From contig CAMVEX010000011.1 in assembly GCA_947166625.1 (NCBI GenBank), forward strand, positions 18,611 through 82,610: a stretch of 64,000 nt of DNA, read 5' to 3'. A model generated the notes under the pieces. It searched no databases, had not been told where the DNA came from, and was given only the letters and a program-made list of their open reading frames with translations. The stretch is from an uncultured Clostridia bacterium (GTDB taxonomy: Bacteria > Bacillota > Clostridia > Oscillospirales > Acutalibacteraceae). The first letter of the stretch is position 1. Every line of letters starts with the position of its first letter. Of this stretch, positions 1 to 9,003 are shown piece after piece. A program made the position numbers and the translations under genes.

Positions 1-831
1 AAATCCGAAAAAGATAAGAGAGGATTTTTTTATCCTTTCATCCTTCAGCACGCTTTCGGTATCTTCGAGCCTGTATTTTTCGCGCATTTCTTTATCGGTC
101 TCAAAGCAGAGCGATTTTTCGGGATGCTTCTCTATTTTACGGGCATAAATCATAGTGAATGCAAGGAGCAACAAATATGAAAGAGCAAACATCACAAGGC
201 GCATCCATAATCCCGAAAATACGGGAATGCCCGCAAGCTTCTGCACCGTGACCACATTAAAAGGATTGAAGGTAGCGGCGGCGAATCCGAAGGCGATCGC
301 GCCGAAACTCATCGTAACGCCCACCAGCGAATCCCAGCCGAGCGCCAGGGCGATCGCAACGGAAAGAGGCACGAGGGTAATGGATTCCTCCAAAATTCCC
401 GCGATGGATGAAAGCGCCATAAGGGCGAGGATCATAACGCTCATAAGGACATATTTTTTTGCCGAAAAGCGCTTTATTATCACCGCCATCATATATTTGA
501 GCACACCGACCTCATCAAGGATGAGGAAGGTGCCGCCGAGAAGAATTATAAACAGGACTATCGCTATACCGGTAGTGATATTTTCCGATGTAAAAACAAG
601 TATCGGCGAGGCGATTATCTTCCATACGGGCAGGCGGAAATCAATTTCGTGATAAGTGCCGTCGATAATGCTTCCCGCTTCATCCAGCTCATAAACACCG
701 CGGGGCACAGTCTGAGTCAGCACACCTGCCGCCGCCATGATCACGAGCAATATCGCACAGACGCCTATAATAGTCTTGATATTCAGCTTCAATCCGGACC
801 CGTTATCGCCAGTTTTTGTCTTTTCTTCCAT
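1..831 (-). CDS. YfcC/DcuC-type membrane transporter, 3'-truncated by window edge
   Basis: Open from an ATG at 831 to the window edge without a stop, so about 277 N-terminal residues are visible and the C-terminus is missing. It starts MEEKTKTGD, followed by a membrane segment (IIGVCAILLVIMAAAGV) and an extracytoplasmic stretch beginning LTQTVPRGVYEL. Several more hydrophobic segments follow, including NPFNVVTVQKLAGIPVFSG, which resembles the conserved NPF..V.AQ.LAG block of the YfcC family (DcuC-like anaerobic carriers of carboxylates or amino acids). A ribosome binding site (GGAGGT) lies just upstream. The substrate cannot be told from sequence. Plus-strand open frames across it are shadows. 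Confidence 0.8.
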   Translation of the reverse strand, partial: MEEKTKTGDNGSGLKLNIKTIIGVCAILLVIMAAAGVLTQTVPRGVYELDEAGSIIDGTYHEIDFRLPVWKIIASPILVFTSENITTGIAIVLFIILLGGTFLILDEVGVLKYMMAVIIKRFSAKKYVLMSVMILALMALSSIAGILEESITLVPLSVAIALALGWDSLVGVTMSFGAIAFGFAAATFNPFNVVTVQKLAGIPVFSGLWMRLVMFALSYLLLLAFTMIYARKIEKHPEKSLCFETDKEMREKYRLEDTESVLKDERIKKSSLIFFGF

Positions 832-882
832 ATTTACCTCCGGTACTCTCCGATACGCGCAAAAATGAATATTTATACCGAA

Positions 883-911
883 ATTATAAAAAATATACAG
901 CGCCGTGTCAA
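883..911 (-). promoter_or_regulatory. Consensus sigma-A promoter for the YfcC-like gene
   Basis: Reading leftward, a perfect -35 TTGACA (906-911) and a perfect -10 TATAAT (883-888) are separated by 17 bases. It predicts an untranslated leader of about 45 bases before the ATG at 831. Confidence 0.75.
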
Positions 912-939
912 TAGATTTGTTAAATTTATACCGTATCGC

Positions 940-968
940 TTGACTTTTTTACTCTTAAATGATAGATT
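940..968 (+). promoter_or_regulatory. Probable promoter for the secreted cohesin-like gene
   Basis: TTGACT (940-945), 17 bases, then TAGATT (963-968), placed 36 bases before the ATG at 1004. It is divergent from the promoter of the neighbouring transporter. The -10 is imperfect, so moderate confidence. Confidence 0.45.
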
Positions 969-1003
969 ATATTGTATTATCCAAACTATCAAGGAGACCC
1001 GAA

Positions 1004-2431
1004 ATGCTCAGATTCAAAAAGTTTACGGCTGTTTTGTTTATACTGCTGATTTTGACGGGTAGCGTCGCGGTGAGAGCCGCGGTGTATGATTTGTCGGGCA
1101 CGCTCTCGGTCAATGCGGTATTTTACAACGCCGACGGAAAAAGTGCGGATCGCCTTTGCGTGAGCGACTCAGACAGCATCAGGGCAGATATACATTTATC
1201 CTCCGATTTCCCGGTGGGCAGCATGGCGTTTGAGTTTATGTATAACAGCGATATGCTCGAGCCCGATACGCAGACTTTTTCGCAGGAGGACGGTTATCAG
1301 CTCATCCTCAATAATTCCGAGCTCGGCGGCGAGCTTTGCGACGGCAAAAAGAATATACCTGCCGGTATGGATACCGACGGGATAGGCTCGTTTTTTATTA
1401 AAATCACCAAATTCAAAGCACAGCGATATGATGATTATAACGCATTCTCAGTATATTTCAGAGTTAAGCAAGGCGCTCCGGAGGGCAGCGAATCTCAGTT
1501 CACCGTAATCCCGGGCACGGTGATGAATCCCGAAAACGATATATTGCCCACAGAAGCCGATTACGTGATAAACCCCGACGCGGTCGGCAAATCAAGCCCG
1601 CTGAACTGGAGAGATTATATCGCAGCCGCCGATTATTATCTGACCGTTGAATCCTCGTCCGGCACCCTTCTCAATTCTCACACTCCTTCGCCTTTTGTCG
1701 TGGAAAACTCAACGGAATCCACCTGCAAAGACGCGGGAACTTATGATGAGGTGGTTTACTGCTCCGTATGCGGCAAAGAGCTTTCAAGAGAAAATAAGAC
1801 AAAGGGGCTCGGAGAGCACGTTCCGCTTCCCGCGGCAAAAGAAAACGAAACGCCCGCATCCTGCACCGCGGGCGGCAGATATGACAGTGTGACGAGATGC
1901 GGGATATGCGGCATTATCCTTTCAAGCGAGAGCGTGAATACCAAGGCTCTCGGCCACAGTTTCACACACTATTCATATAACGGCGACGCGACCTTCGGCT
2001 CAGACGGCACGGAAACCGCGAAATGCGACCGCTGCACTGTGACGGATACAAGGACAAGATCCGGCTCAAAGCTTTCGGAGCCTTATATCATCACCGAATC
2101 ATCAAAAACCGTTGACTACCGCTCGATAGTCACCGTGACCGCAAAATGCGATAACCTTGACGGCAGATATGCCCTCGCGATTTATGAAGGCGACACTCTG
2201 CGCGCCAAAGGCGATAACAGATATGTTTCATACGGCTTAGGCGAGCTCAGAAGCGGCAGGGAATTCAATGTGAGGATCGTTGACGCAGGCGGCACTCCGC
2301 AAAAGAACGCCGCGGGCAATGAATTCAGAAGCGGCGTCAAGGTGAATGTCAACGCAGGATTTTTCAAAAAAATCATAGCATTCTTTAAGGGACTTTTCCG
2401 CATTCTTCCCAAAGTGACGGTAGGTCCGTAA
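1004..2431 (+). CDS. Secreted protein: cohesin-like N-terminal region, CxxC modules, amphipathic C-tail
   Basis: 475 residues from ATG 1004, chosen over an in-frame ATG at 959 because AAGGAG sits 7 bases upstream and a clean signal peptide follows (about residues 1-25, ending SVAVRA). Residues 30-190 look like a cohesin or Ig-like beta-domain (SDFPVGSMAFEFMYNSDML). Later come short modules with paired cysteines (YCSVCGKEL, RCGICGIIL, KCDRCTVT) ending in KGLGEH, KALGHS type linkers. Such modules recur in surface proteins of gut Clostridia. There is no LPXTG. The last 25 residues contain a basic, aromatic helix (FFKKIIAFFKGLFR) like tails on other secreted proteins here. The function is unknown. 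Confidence 0.8.
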   Translation: MLRFKKFTAVLFILLILTGSVAVRAAVYDLSGTLSVNAVFYNADGKSADRLCVSDSDSIRADIHLSSDFPVGSMAFEFMYNSDMLEPDTQTFSQEDGYQLILNNSELGGELCDGKKNIPAGMDTDGIGSFFIKITKFKAQRYDDYNAFSVYFRVKQGAPEGSESQFTVIPGTVMNPENDILPTEADYVINPDAVGKSSPLNWRDYIAAADYYLTVESSSGTLLNSHTPSPFVVENSTESTCKDAGTYDEVVYCSVCGKELSRENKTKGLGEHVPLPAAKENETPASCTAGGRYDSVTRCGICGIILSSESVNTKALGHSFTHYSYNGDATFGSDGTETAKCDRCTVTDTRTRSGSKLSEPYIITESSKTVDYRSIVTVTAKCDNLDGRYALAIYEGDTLRAKGDNRYVSYGLGELRSGREFNVRIVDAGGTPQKNAAGNEFRSGVKVNVNAGFFKKIIAFFKGLFRILPKVTVGP

Positions 2432-2444
2432 ACCGAATATACCG

Positions 2445-2470
2445 AAACCCGCCCGACGGCGGGTTTTTTA
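2445..2470 (+). terminator. Intrinsic terminator after the cohesin-like gene
   Basis: Arms AAACCCGCC (2445-2453) and GGCGGGTTT (2458-2466) with a 4-base loop, followed by a run of T. Confidence 0.85.
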
Positions 2471-2546
2471 TTAAGCAAAAGCAGAATATTAACCGACAGA
2501 TTCAAACGAAATTATCTTTTTGCGGTAACAAAATCAGATAAAAGTG

Positions 2547-2575
2547 TTGCGTCGGAAATAATTATCGTATATAAT
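2547..2575 (+). promoter_or_regulatory. Promoter for the secreted hydrolase
   Basis: TTGCGT (2547-2552), 17 bases, perfect TATAAT (2570-2575), about 50 bases upstream of ATG 2625. Confidence 0.7.
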
Positions 2576-2624
2576 GCAGATACGGCATTTTGAAAGCGTT
2601 TAATCTGTATGCCACGGAGGAAAA

Positions 2625-3671
2625 ATGAAAAAAATAATATCCGTTTTGCTTGCCGTTACAATGGCTTTTTGCGTTTCACTGCCCGCCTTTGCGATGAGCA
2701 TTGATGAGGGCGTGGATAAGCTGCGCACTTTGTGGGCGCGCGATAACGGGCCGCTTGTCAACGGTCACGATATTGATTACAGCTATTATTCACCCGTTGC
2801 CAACGGTGCTTCTGCCGATAAAAAATATCCGCTCGTTATCATAATGGCGGGTGCGCTGGAGGGCTTGATAGAGGGCTTTGAACTCACGGCGAACGCTCTC
2901 GCGAGCTGGACGGCGGATGAATTCCAGTCAAAATTCAACAACGGCGCGGCGTTTCTGCTCATAGGCAGGGCTCCCGAGGAGGATGAATTCTATTGGGATT
3001 CATCGGTGATAACTCCCGCATTCAAAGGGGCTATTGATGATTTTATAAGCAAAAATCCGAATGTGGATACAGGCAGGATCTACTGCATAGGCTGGTGTCT
3101 CGGCGGAAACGGTTCGCTCAACCTCTCGACCATGTATCCCGATTTTTTTGCGGCGTCAATGATCATGTGCCCGAGCAGGGGCATCACCGCGGGCGAGGCG
3201 GAGATACTTAAAGATAAACCCGTATGGATCATGGGTTGCAAAAGAGACACCTATGTTTCTTATCCCTTTGTTATCCTCAAAAGCTGGGAAAATCTCAGGC
3301 GCGCAAGCAATGACCCTTCAAAGATCCGCCTGACCGTTTACGATAAGGCTCCCGGGGTCACTCTCGCCGACACCTTCCCATTCATAAACAATCACGATGT
3401 TTGGACAAATGTGGCTTATGATATGCACAGCGGAAACCCCGAATATGAGGGCGAAAAAACCGTTGACGGAAACGGGAACGAAATAATCTCCCCCGAGGTG
3501 ATCTCGTGGCTTAATTCATTCACTCTCGATAACTCGGCGGATACATCGGGCAAGCTGCCGTCACGGCTTTACAAATTCCTTGTCGAAACCGTAAAAAACG
3601 ATTTCAGAGTGGTGCTTATCAAGCTGATCCTCAGATTCCTCGATACATTCGGCTATATTGACCTCTATTGA
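2625..3671 (+). CDS. Secreted alpha/beta hydrolase with a cysteine in the nucleophile elbow
   Basis: 348 residues with a signal peptide (1-23, ending SLPAFA) and a ribosome binding site GGAGG. The fold is alpha/beta-hydrolase: a strand VIIMAGALEG with oxyanion region, the elbow GWCLGG around C158, an acid candidate D208 (GCKRDTYV) and H257 (NNHDVW). Secreted esterases of this type normally show GxSxG. A cysteine in a GxCxGG elbow is the dienelactone hydrolase pattern, so either a DLH-like cysteine hydrolase or an altered esterase is possible. The last 30 residues form a hydrophobic, basic helix (VVLIKLILRFLDTFGYIDLY). It has its own promoter and terminator, so it is monocistronic. The substrate is unknown. 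Confidence 0.8.
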   Translation: MKKIISVLLAVTMAFCVSLPAFAMSIDEGVDKLRTLWARDNGPLVNGHDIDYSYYSPVANGASADKKYPLVIIMAGALEGLIEGFELTANALASWTADEFQSKFNNGAAFLLIGRAPEEDEFYWDSSVITPAFKGAIDDFISKNPNVDTGRIYCIGWCLGGNGSLNLSTMYPDFFAASMIMCPSRGITAGEAEILKDKPVWIMGCKRDTYVSYPFVILKSWENLRRASNDPSKIRLTVYDKAPGVTLADTFPFINNHDVWTNVAYDMHSGNPEYEGEKTVDGNGNEIISPEVISWLNSFTLDNSADTSGKLPSRLYKFLVETVKNDFRVVLIKLILRFLDTFGYIDLY

Positions 3672-3706
3672 TAACAGACAAAAACCTCATTTCATTATAA
3701 CCTCAC

Positions 3707-3750
3707 GAAGTCCGGCTTGTATTTTCAGACAGCCGGGCTTCACATTTTTC
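3707..3750 (+). terminator. Intrinsic terminator after the secreted hydrolase
   Basis: GAAGTCCGGC (3707-3716) pairs with GCCGGGCTTC (3732-3741), ten pairs with one G-T, followed by CATTTTTC. Confidence 0.7.
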
Positions 3751-3780
3751 AAAAAATTGTATCTCCGATGTAAAAACAGA

Positions 3781-3809
3781 TTGACATAATCCAAAAGAGA
3801 ATATAAAAT
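3781..3809 (+). promoter_or_regulatory. Promoter that overlaps the first in-frame ATG of the beta-helix gene
   Basis: Perfect -35 TTGACA (3781-3786), 17 bases, -10 TAAAAT (3804-3809). The predicted start of transcription is near 3816, downstream of the ATG at 3808, so that ATG would not be in the mRNA. Confidence 0.65.
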
Positions 3810-3828
3810 GAAAAACGAGGTGATAAAA

Positions 3829-5253
3829 TTGAAAAAACTTCTCTCACTGGTATTTGCCGCGCTGATAATATTTACCTGCTGCGGTATCAGCACCATCGCC
3901 GCCAACGCAGGCGGGACCGCCTATTACATCGATTCAGTCAAGGGCAGCGATAAAAACAGCGGCAAAAGCGCCGCAAAGGCATGGAAAACTCTCGCAAAAG
4001 CTTCAAAGATCCGCTATAAAAAGGGCGATAAGATCCTCATTAAGAGGGGCACCAAAATCAGCGGCAAATTTGTGGGGGCAGGCTACGGCACAAAATCCCT
4101 GCCGATCACGATCTCTGCCTACGGCAAGGGAAAAAATCCCGTTTTGACCCAGAAAAAAGACGACTATATCCTTTATTTCAACGATATTAAATACTGGACG
4201 ATCAAAAACCTCAGTTTCAGAGATTCTCTCAGAGCCATTAAAATAGACGCGGAAAACGATGTTGATGTCACGGGCGTAAAAATTACCGCCTGCGATTTTT
4301 CAAATATCTCAAATACCGACAGCAAGGAGCTTGACGGCGCCCCCTGCATATTTGCGGATAACGGCAGTTCCAAAGCATTGATAAAGGATATGGTGATATC
4401 AAATATCAAAATCACCGATTCAGGCAGAGGAATTGAGATAAAGGGTAAAAACCGCGAGAGAGACGACGGAGCCTTTGTGAGCGAAAAGGTTTCATACAGC
4501 AAAAATATTCTTATTGAAAATGTAAACTGCTTCAATTTACAGTATGACGCGATAATTCTCGGTTCAATGCGCGATTCCAGAGTCCGAAACTGCCGCCTCA
4601 TCAACACCTGCACCAAGAATGATTTTGCCACCGCTCCCGTGTGGATGCATCACTGCGACAATGTGACGGTGGAATACTGCGAAATTTCGGGCGCAAACGG
4701 TCAGCTTGACGGCATGGCGATCGACTTTGACGGCTGGACGATAAACAGCACCTATCAATACATATTCTCACACGATAACAAGAGATTTATGAGAAACTGT
4801 CTCTTTGACAGAGAGACACGCAACAGAAACAACACCGTTCGCTACTGTCTGAGCGTAAACGACAATGAAGGCGTATTTGACTACCCTTCATTCGTTATTC
4901 CGAATGAAACGAGCAATTTCATTACCTCCATGGAAGGCTTTAATTTCTATAATAACACCATCATCAACGGAAACCCGTATCTCTGGATAAATATCAAGAG
5001 CGCCAACGTGAAGAATAACATCTTCGCGAGCGACAGCACTCTGAGATCGGCAGGCAAAGCGCTGATGAACGGATTATCCTTCGGCGTAACAAAATCCGGC
5101 AATGTAAATACCACGGTCAAAAATGCGGGATTTGTCGGCGGCGACCCATACAGCATAAAATCCTACATGCTCACTCCCGATTCAAAAAATATCGGAAAGG
5201 GCTGCTTTACGGATGCTTCTTGCGCGAATATGCTGAAGATACCCGTAAAATAA
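3829..5253 (+). CDS. Secreted right-handed beta-helix protein (pectate-lyase-like), TTG start
   Basis: 474 residues from TTG 3829. This start is preferred over ATG 3808 because GAGGTGAT, a near-perfect ribosome binding site, lies 8 bases before it, and the promoter -10 covers the ATG. A signal peptide follows (KKLLSLVFAALIIFTCCG...AANA). The mature N-terminus (YYIDSVKGSDKNSGKS, then AWKTLAKAS) is typical of secreted parallel beta-helix proteins of the polysaccharide-lyase/DUF1565 type. The middle consists of repeating N/D/V-rich coils (WTIKNLSF, NILIENVNCF, VTVEYCEISG, NNTVRYCLS). It is probably a polysaccharide-binding or cleaving enzyme. Catalytic residues could not be assigned. Confidence 0.8.
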   Translation: MKKLLSLVFAALIIFTCCGISTIAANAGGTAYYIDSVKGSDKNSGKSAAKAWKTLAKASKIRYKKGDKILIKRGTKISGKFVGAGYGTKSLPITISAYGKGKNPVLTQKKDDYILYFNDIKYWTIKNLSFRDSLRAIKIDAENDVDVTGVKITACDFSNISNTDSKELDGAPCIFADNGSSKALIKDMVISNIKITDSGRGIEIKGKNRERDDGAFVSEKVSYSKNILIENVNCFNLQYDAIILGSMRDSRVRNCRLINTCTKNDFATAPVWMHHCDNVTVEYCEISGANGQLDGMAIDFDGWTINSTYQYIFSHDNKRFMRNCLFDRETRNRNNTVRYCLSVNDNEGVFDYPSFVIPNETSNFITSMEGFNFYNNTIINGNPYLWINIKSANVKNNIFASDSTLRSAGKALMNGLSFGVTKSGNVNTTVKNAGFVGGDPYSIKSYMLTPDSKNIGKGCFTDASCANMLKIPVK

Positions 5254-5267
5254 TGTATAAACGAAGA

Positions 5268-5296
5268 ACGGGCTGTCACATTGAGTGACAGCCCGT
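5268..5296. terminator. Bidirectional terminator between beta-helix and phosphatase genes
   Basis: Perfect 12-base arms ACGGGCTGTCAC (5268-5279) and GTGACAGCCCGT (5285-5296) with a 5-base loop, lying between two converging genes. The core is nearly identical to the terminator at 33738-33767. Confidence 0.85.
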
Positions 5297-5301
5297 ATAT
5301 T

Positions 5302-6468
5302 TTATCTCAATCGGCTTTTACGGACTTTAAACAGGGCGGAAATCAAATCTATCGGGAATCTGAAATTGACGGTGATCGAAGGAAATCTTGAGGTATAACC
5401 GAGTTTCTTCGCGATAAATCTGCCGACCTGTGTGTTTTTGACGTGTGCTCCGTCTTTGACAAGCTCATCGGAGCCGAACAATCTGAGCGGAACATCGGCG
5501 TTTGTGTGATCGCCCGTGGTGTATTCAAATTCGCCCGTTCCGGCGTTTTTGGTGATACCGCCCGTTTCGTGGTCAGCGGTCACTATGACGATGGTGTTGC
5601 CGTCTTCTTTTGCGAATTCCACGGCGTTTTTAACGGCTTTATCAAACTCAACGAGCGATTTCATCATCCCTTCCTTATTGTTGGAATGGCTGTTTTTATC
5701 TATATGAGCGCCCTCCACCATAAGGAAAAAGCCTTTGCCATTCTCAAGCTTTTCGATGGCGAGGGAGGTAAGCTCGCTGAGCGGAGCGTCGTCTTCACTG
5801 CCGGTTTCATAATATATCTTGCCGCTTATCGCGCCGAAGCTTCTCTCGCCGTTTTTGATCCCGGAGAGCTCATCCATCGAGGTCGAATAGGTCCAGCCCG
5901 CTTTTTCAAAAGCCGCTTTATCTGAAACGCCGTTATCCGCCGCCCAAATAAGATCAAGGCCGCAATCGACCTGCTGAGCGGTGATCTCCTCGGTCAGCTC
6001 TCTCTTATACGTATGAACGCTGAAGCCCGAAGGAGTGGCGCCCGAATTCACATCGGAGGTCACGATCCCCGCGCGCTTGCCGAGAGATTTTGCGACCTGG
6101 CTCACATTCATATAATCGCATATTGTCGCGCCGTATCCGTTTACAAGGACGGAGAGAGTGCAGAGATTGCTGTTAAACGAATGAAGTCCGCAGGAGAGGG
6201 CGGTCGCGCCCGCCGCGGAATCCGTAAGGCCGCTGAGAGAATCCGTTATCGAATATCCCTGATAGGGCAATTCATCCATAGCGAGAGATACGCCGAGCTC
6301 AGATTTGGTCCATTCAAGCGAATTTTCGCCCATTCCGTCGCCTATCATAAGGATAACATTTTTGACATCCTGCGGAATAACTATGGCAAACGCCGGCGAA
6401 ATGCAGGAAATCAGCATTGCAGCAGAAAGGATCAATCCGATAAAAACTGAAAATTTTCTTTTTTTCAT
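5302..6468 (-). CDS. Secreted alkaline phosphatase
   Basis: 388 residues from ATG 6468; AAGGAG lies 8 bases upstream, and an in-frame GTG at 6477 is too close to it. Signal peptide 1-28 (ending SPAFA). The metal-binding aspartate D44 sits in MIGDGMGENS and the nucleophile S84 in LTDSAAGATA. Later metal ligands are in VEGAHIDKNSHSN and VTADHETGG. These define the PhoA family of zinc phosphomonoesterases, so it should release phosphate from organic esters outside the cell. It is the last gene of a leftward unit (hydrolase, nucleoside kinase, phosphatase) and starts 19 bases after the kinase. The C-terminal tail (FPIDLISALFKVRKSRLR) is basic and amphipathic. Confidence 0.92.
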   Translation of the reverse strand: MKKRKFSVFIGLILSAAMLISCISPAFAIVIPQDVKNVILMIGDGMGENSLEWTKSELGVSLAMDELPYQGYSITDSLSGLTDSAAGATALSCGLHSFNSNLCTLSVLVNGYGATICDYMNVSQVAKSLGKRAGIVTSDVNSGATPSGFSVHTYKRELTEEITAQQVDCGLDLIWAADNGVSDKAAFEKAGWTYSTSMDELSGIKNGERSFGAISGKIYYETGSEDDAPLSELTSLAIEKLENGKGFFLMVEGAHIDKNSHSNNKEGMMKSLVEFDKAVKNAVEFAKEDGNTIVIVTADHETGGITKNAGTGEFEYTTGDHTNADVPLRLFGSDELVKDGAHVKNTQVGRFIAKKLGYTSRFPSITVNFRFPIDLISALFKVRKSRLR

Positions 6469-6487
6469 ATATACCACTCCTTAAAAA

Positions 6488-7408
6488 TCAGTTTTTGCCT
6501 AAAAATTCATAAAGCAGAGAATCACCTTCAAGATAAGACCTGTCAAGCACTCTGAAACGTTTTACCTTCTCAAGCAGATTTTCTGCCATTTTATCATAAG
6601 GCGTCCCTTTCACGCGGTCAAGCAGTTCCATAGCCTCGCAGGCGAGCAGGCCGACCTCGCAGGGATGAAACGAATCGAGCTTGATATCCGCGTGGTTTCT
6701 GAATGGGAAAATATAATTATCCTCCCCCGCCATTACGCTTTTCCAGCTTGCGAGGGTGCTCTCGGCGTCGGTATCTCTGCTGCGGTTATCTCTGACGATA
6801 CGGCGCAGGAGCCTCAGATTTCTCTTGCGAAGCATTATCTCACCGTCTGAATCAAAAATACGGGTGGAAACGCTCACATAAACTCTCGCCATGGCGTCAT
6901 TGGGCAAAAAATCGGTGATTATGGGATTAAGACCGTGGATCCCCTCAACTATCATCACTCCGTCTTTGCCGAGGCGGATATTATTTACCTGCTTTGACCG
7001 CGTCTGGATCGAGAAATCATAGACGGGCAGATTGCTCTCGCCGCCGGCGATCAGCTCGGTAAAGCATTTTTTGATCAGCGGGATATCAAGGGCGTCTATG
7101 CTCTCAAAATTATAGGAGCCGTCTTTATTGAGAGGGTAATCCTCACGGTTTGGCAGATAAAAATCATCGAGAGAAACGGTATAAACTTCACAGCCGTTTT
7201 TTTCTATAAAATCGCCCAGAAGCCGCGCGGTGGTCGTCTTGCCGGATGAGCTCGGCCCCGCCAGCATTATCACCTTTTTGCCCTTGTCAAGAAGGATTGT
7301 TGCGGCGTCGGAAACGGTTGAAATATAATTCTCGTTGCACTGCTCGATGAATCCTTTCGGATCGGCTTTTGACGCTGCGTTTATGATACTGAGATAATAT
7401 TTAGTCAT
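6488..7408 (-). CDS. Uridine kinase-like nucleoside kinase
   Basis: 306 residues from ATG 7408 with AGGTGA 6 bases upstream; an in-frame TTG at 7426 is less likely. The P-loop GPSSSGKTTTARLL near residue 50 and the following SLDDFYLP are typical of the uridine kinase/phosphoribulokinase family. MIVEGIHGLNP and RNLRLLRRIVRD match the Clostridia 'nucleoside kinase' proteins, which usually carry an N-terminal TGS or ThrRS-like region; that region is absent here. It begins 4 bases after the LCAT-like gene and is followed 19 bases later by the phosphatase, so it is co-transcribed with two secreted hydrolases. A cytoplasmic role in salvaging nucleosides released by the phosphatase is my inference. 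Confidence 0.85.
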   Translation of the reverse strand: MTKYYLSIINAASKADPKGFIEQCNENYISTVSDAATILLDKGKKVIMLAGPSSSGKTTTARLLGDFIEKNGCEVYTVSLDDFYLPNREDYPLNKDGSYNFESIDALDIPLIKKCFTELIAGGESNLPVYDFSIQTRSKQVNNIRLGKDGVMIVEGIHGLNPIITDFLPNDAMARVYVSVSTRIFDSDGEIMLRKRNLRLLRRIVRDNRSRDTDAESTLASWKSVMAGEDNYIFPFRNHADIKLDSFHPCEVGLLACEAMELLDRVKGTPYDKMAENLLEKVKRFRVLDRSYLEGDSLLYEFLGKN

Positions 7409-7412
7409 ATAT

Positions 7413-8969
7413 TCACCTGAAAACAAGAATTTTATTTATGAATGAGTAAAAGAATCGCCTTATCGAATCAAAGAAATCAAGTATCCTTGCCGTCAGGGTA
7501 TAATCTTTGCCCGTTTCGGCGGAAACCTTTTTGAGCGATTTGTCGGAATAATTATAGCGCATAAACTGGCTCCATTTTACGGTAAAGACAGTCTGCTGTT
7601 CGGGGCTTGAAGCAAGGTCAAGAATGAATTCTGCGGCATCGCCCGAGTAAGGATAATCTACATGCGCCATATCTCTGATAAACCACGTTTTATCGGGAAG
7701 GATGCAGGTGGAGGCGTCGATCTGACCGTCTGCCGAGAGATAATTTATATCCGTATACAGTTTCTGTTTGTAATCCCCGCCGAGAGTTTTGCCCAGCGGA
7801 GCGACCGTCGCGCCGCCGCTCGCATATTCGCAGTCTATAAGGAAATCGTTGTTGCTTTCGGTCACCTTCTTTGCCACGGGGACCCCGCGCATATTATACT
7901 GCGCGGTCACATACACATTTGTATCAAAAAGGGCTTTGTGGAGAGTGTTTGAAAGATTGCCCTGCACATTTGTATGATAATAATCGATCCTGTCGGCAAG
8001 GATCCTGCTGTCATTATCGCGGAGCATATATGCCTTGTTCTCTTCAAAATCCGCCTGCGGAGAGAGAGCCCAAAGCCCGGGCATATAGCCGAAAACGGGT
8101 ATCAGAAGCTCATCGAATACCCTCTCGCCGGCGTTTGCAATGAGAGTGTTGGCAAAATCCGTGATCTTGCCGTTGAAGCCGTTTTCCGTCAGCCCCTTGT
8201 TGAGATAATCGAGGATCTTTTCAAGAGTATCGTTTCTCGCGAGGCTTGAAACTCTGTGGATAAGCGCCTCGATATCGACCTCAAGTCTGCCGCTGAAAAG
8301 CTCGCCGACTATTGAGGTGCCCTCGAATGCGGTGGAGCAGAATTCAACGGTATCTATTTCACCTGAGCCGTATTTTTTGAGGTATGAGCTCACTATCGTT
8401 CCGCCCATGCTGAAGCAGAGGAGCGAAACTCTGTCATAATCATCAATGGTTTTAACATTTTTGATGAATCGGTCGAGATCCTCTGCGTGCTTTAAGGGAT
8501 CAAGCCGCCAATCGTAATTGAAAAAATAGGTGTTTTCGATACCGAATCTTTCAATGGCAGCTCTGACGATACCCTCTTCGTCCTTATCTTTTTTGAGGAA
8601 TACCTTTGCGTTTTCTCCAAGACGGCCCTCAAAAATATCGGTGTGAAGAGGATATTTCGATTCGCCATCTTTATCGCAGGCGATTTTTTCAAATACATTA
8701 TAAGCCACGGGTATGATCCTGTCCGCGAGCCTGTCGGCGTCGCGCGTAACGATGTAATTCATCACATCGGGCAGTATATCCGCAACAAGCTTCATGATGG
8801 TACCCGTTGAAAGCGGCCACACCTGATTATCATTTTCATCATAGAGCGGGAAGGTATTCATACCGCTGACTATGATATAAGCGGTCTTATCCCCGGCGGC
8901 AAACGCGGGAACACAGAGCGAAAGCCCGATAATCAGGCAGAGAACAAGCGAAACGATCTTCTTTAACAT
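7413..8969 (-). CDS. Secreted LCAT/lipase-like alpha/beta hydrolase, paralogue 1
   Basis: About 518 residues from ATG 8969; ATG 8978 is an alternative, and the GGGGG upstream fits 8969 better. Signal peptide 1-25 (ending CVPAFA). NYDWRLDP near 151 and the nucleophile elbow LLCFSMGG with S187 resemble lecithin:cholesterol acyltransferase/lipase proteins. The elbow lacks the first glycine of GxSxG. A late block DASTCILPDKTWFIRDMAH supplies a candidate catalytic histidine. It is homologous to the gene at 14966-16894, which shares DWR, SxGG and DAST..LPD.TWF. The C-tail (ILDFFDSIRRFFYSFINKIL) is amphipathic. It heads the unit that continues with nucleoside kinase and phosphatase. An acyl ester is the likely substrate. 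Confidence 0.8.
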   Translation of the reverse strand: MLKKIVSLVLCLIIGLSLCVPAFAAGDKTAYIIVSGMNTFPLYDENDNQVWPLSTGTIMKLVADILPDVMNYIVTRDADRLADRIIPVAYNVFEKIACDKDGESKYPLHTDIFEGRLGENAKVFLKKDKDEEGIVRAAIERFGIENTYFFNYDWRLDPLKHAEDLDRFIKNVKTIDDYDRVSLLCFSMGGTIVSSYLKKYGSGEIDTVEFCSTAFEGTSIVGELFSGRLEVDIEALIHRVSSLARNDTLEKILDYLNKGLTENGFNGKITDFANTLIANAGERVFDELLIPVFGYMPGLWALSPQADFEENKAYMLRDNDSRILADRIDYYHTNVQGNLSNTLHKALFDTNVYVTAQYNMRGVPVAKKVTESNNDFLIDCEYASGGATVAPLGKTLGGDYKQKLYTDINYLSADGQIDASTCILPDKTWFIRDMAHVDYPYSGDAAEFILDLASSPEQQTVFTVKWSQFMRYNYSDKSLKKVSAETGKDYTLTARILDFFDSIRRFFYSFINKILVFR

Positions 8970-9003
8970 ATCATTCATTTCCCCCGGCAAGATTTATAAT
9001 GCG

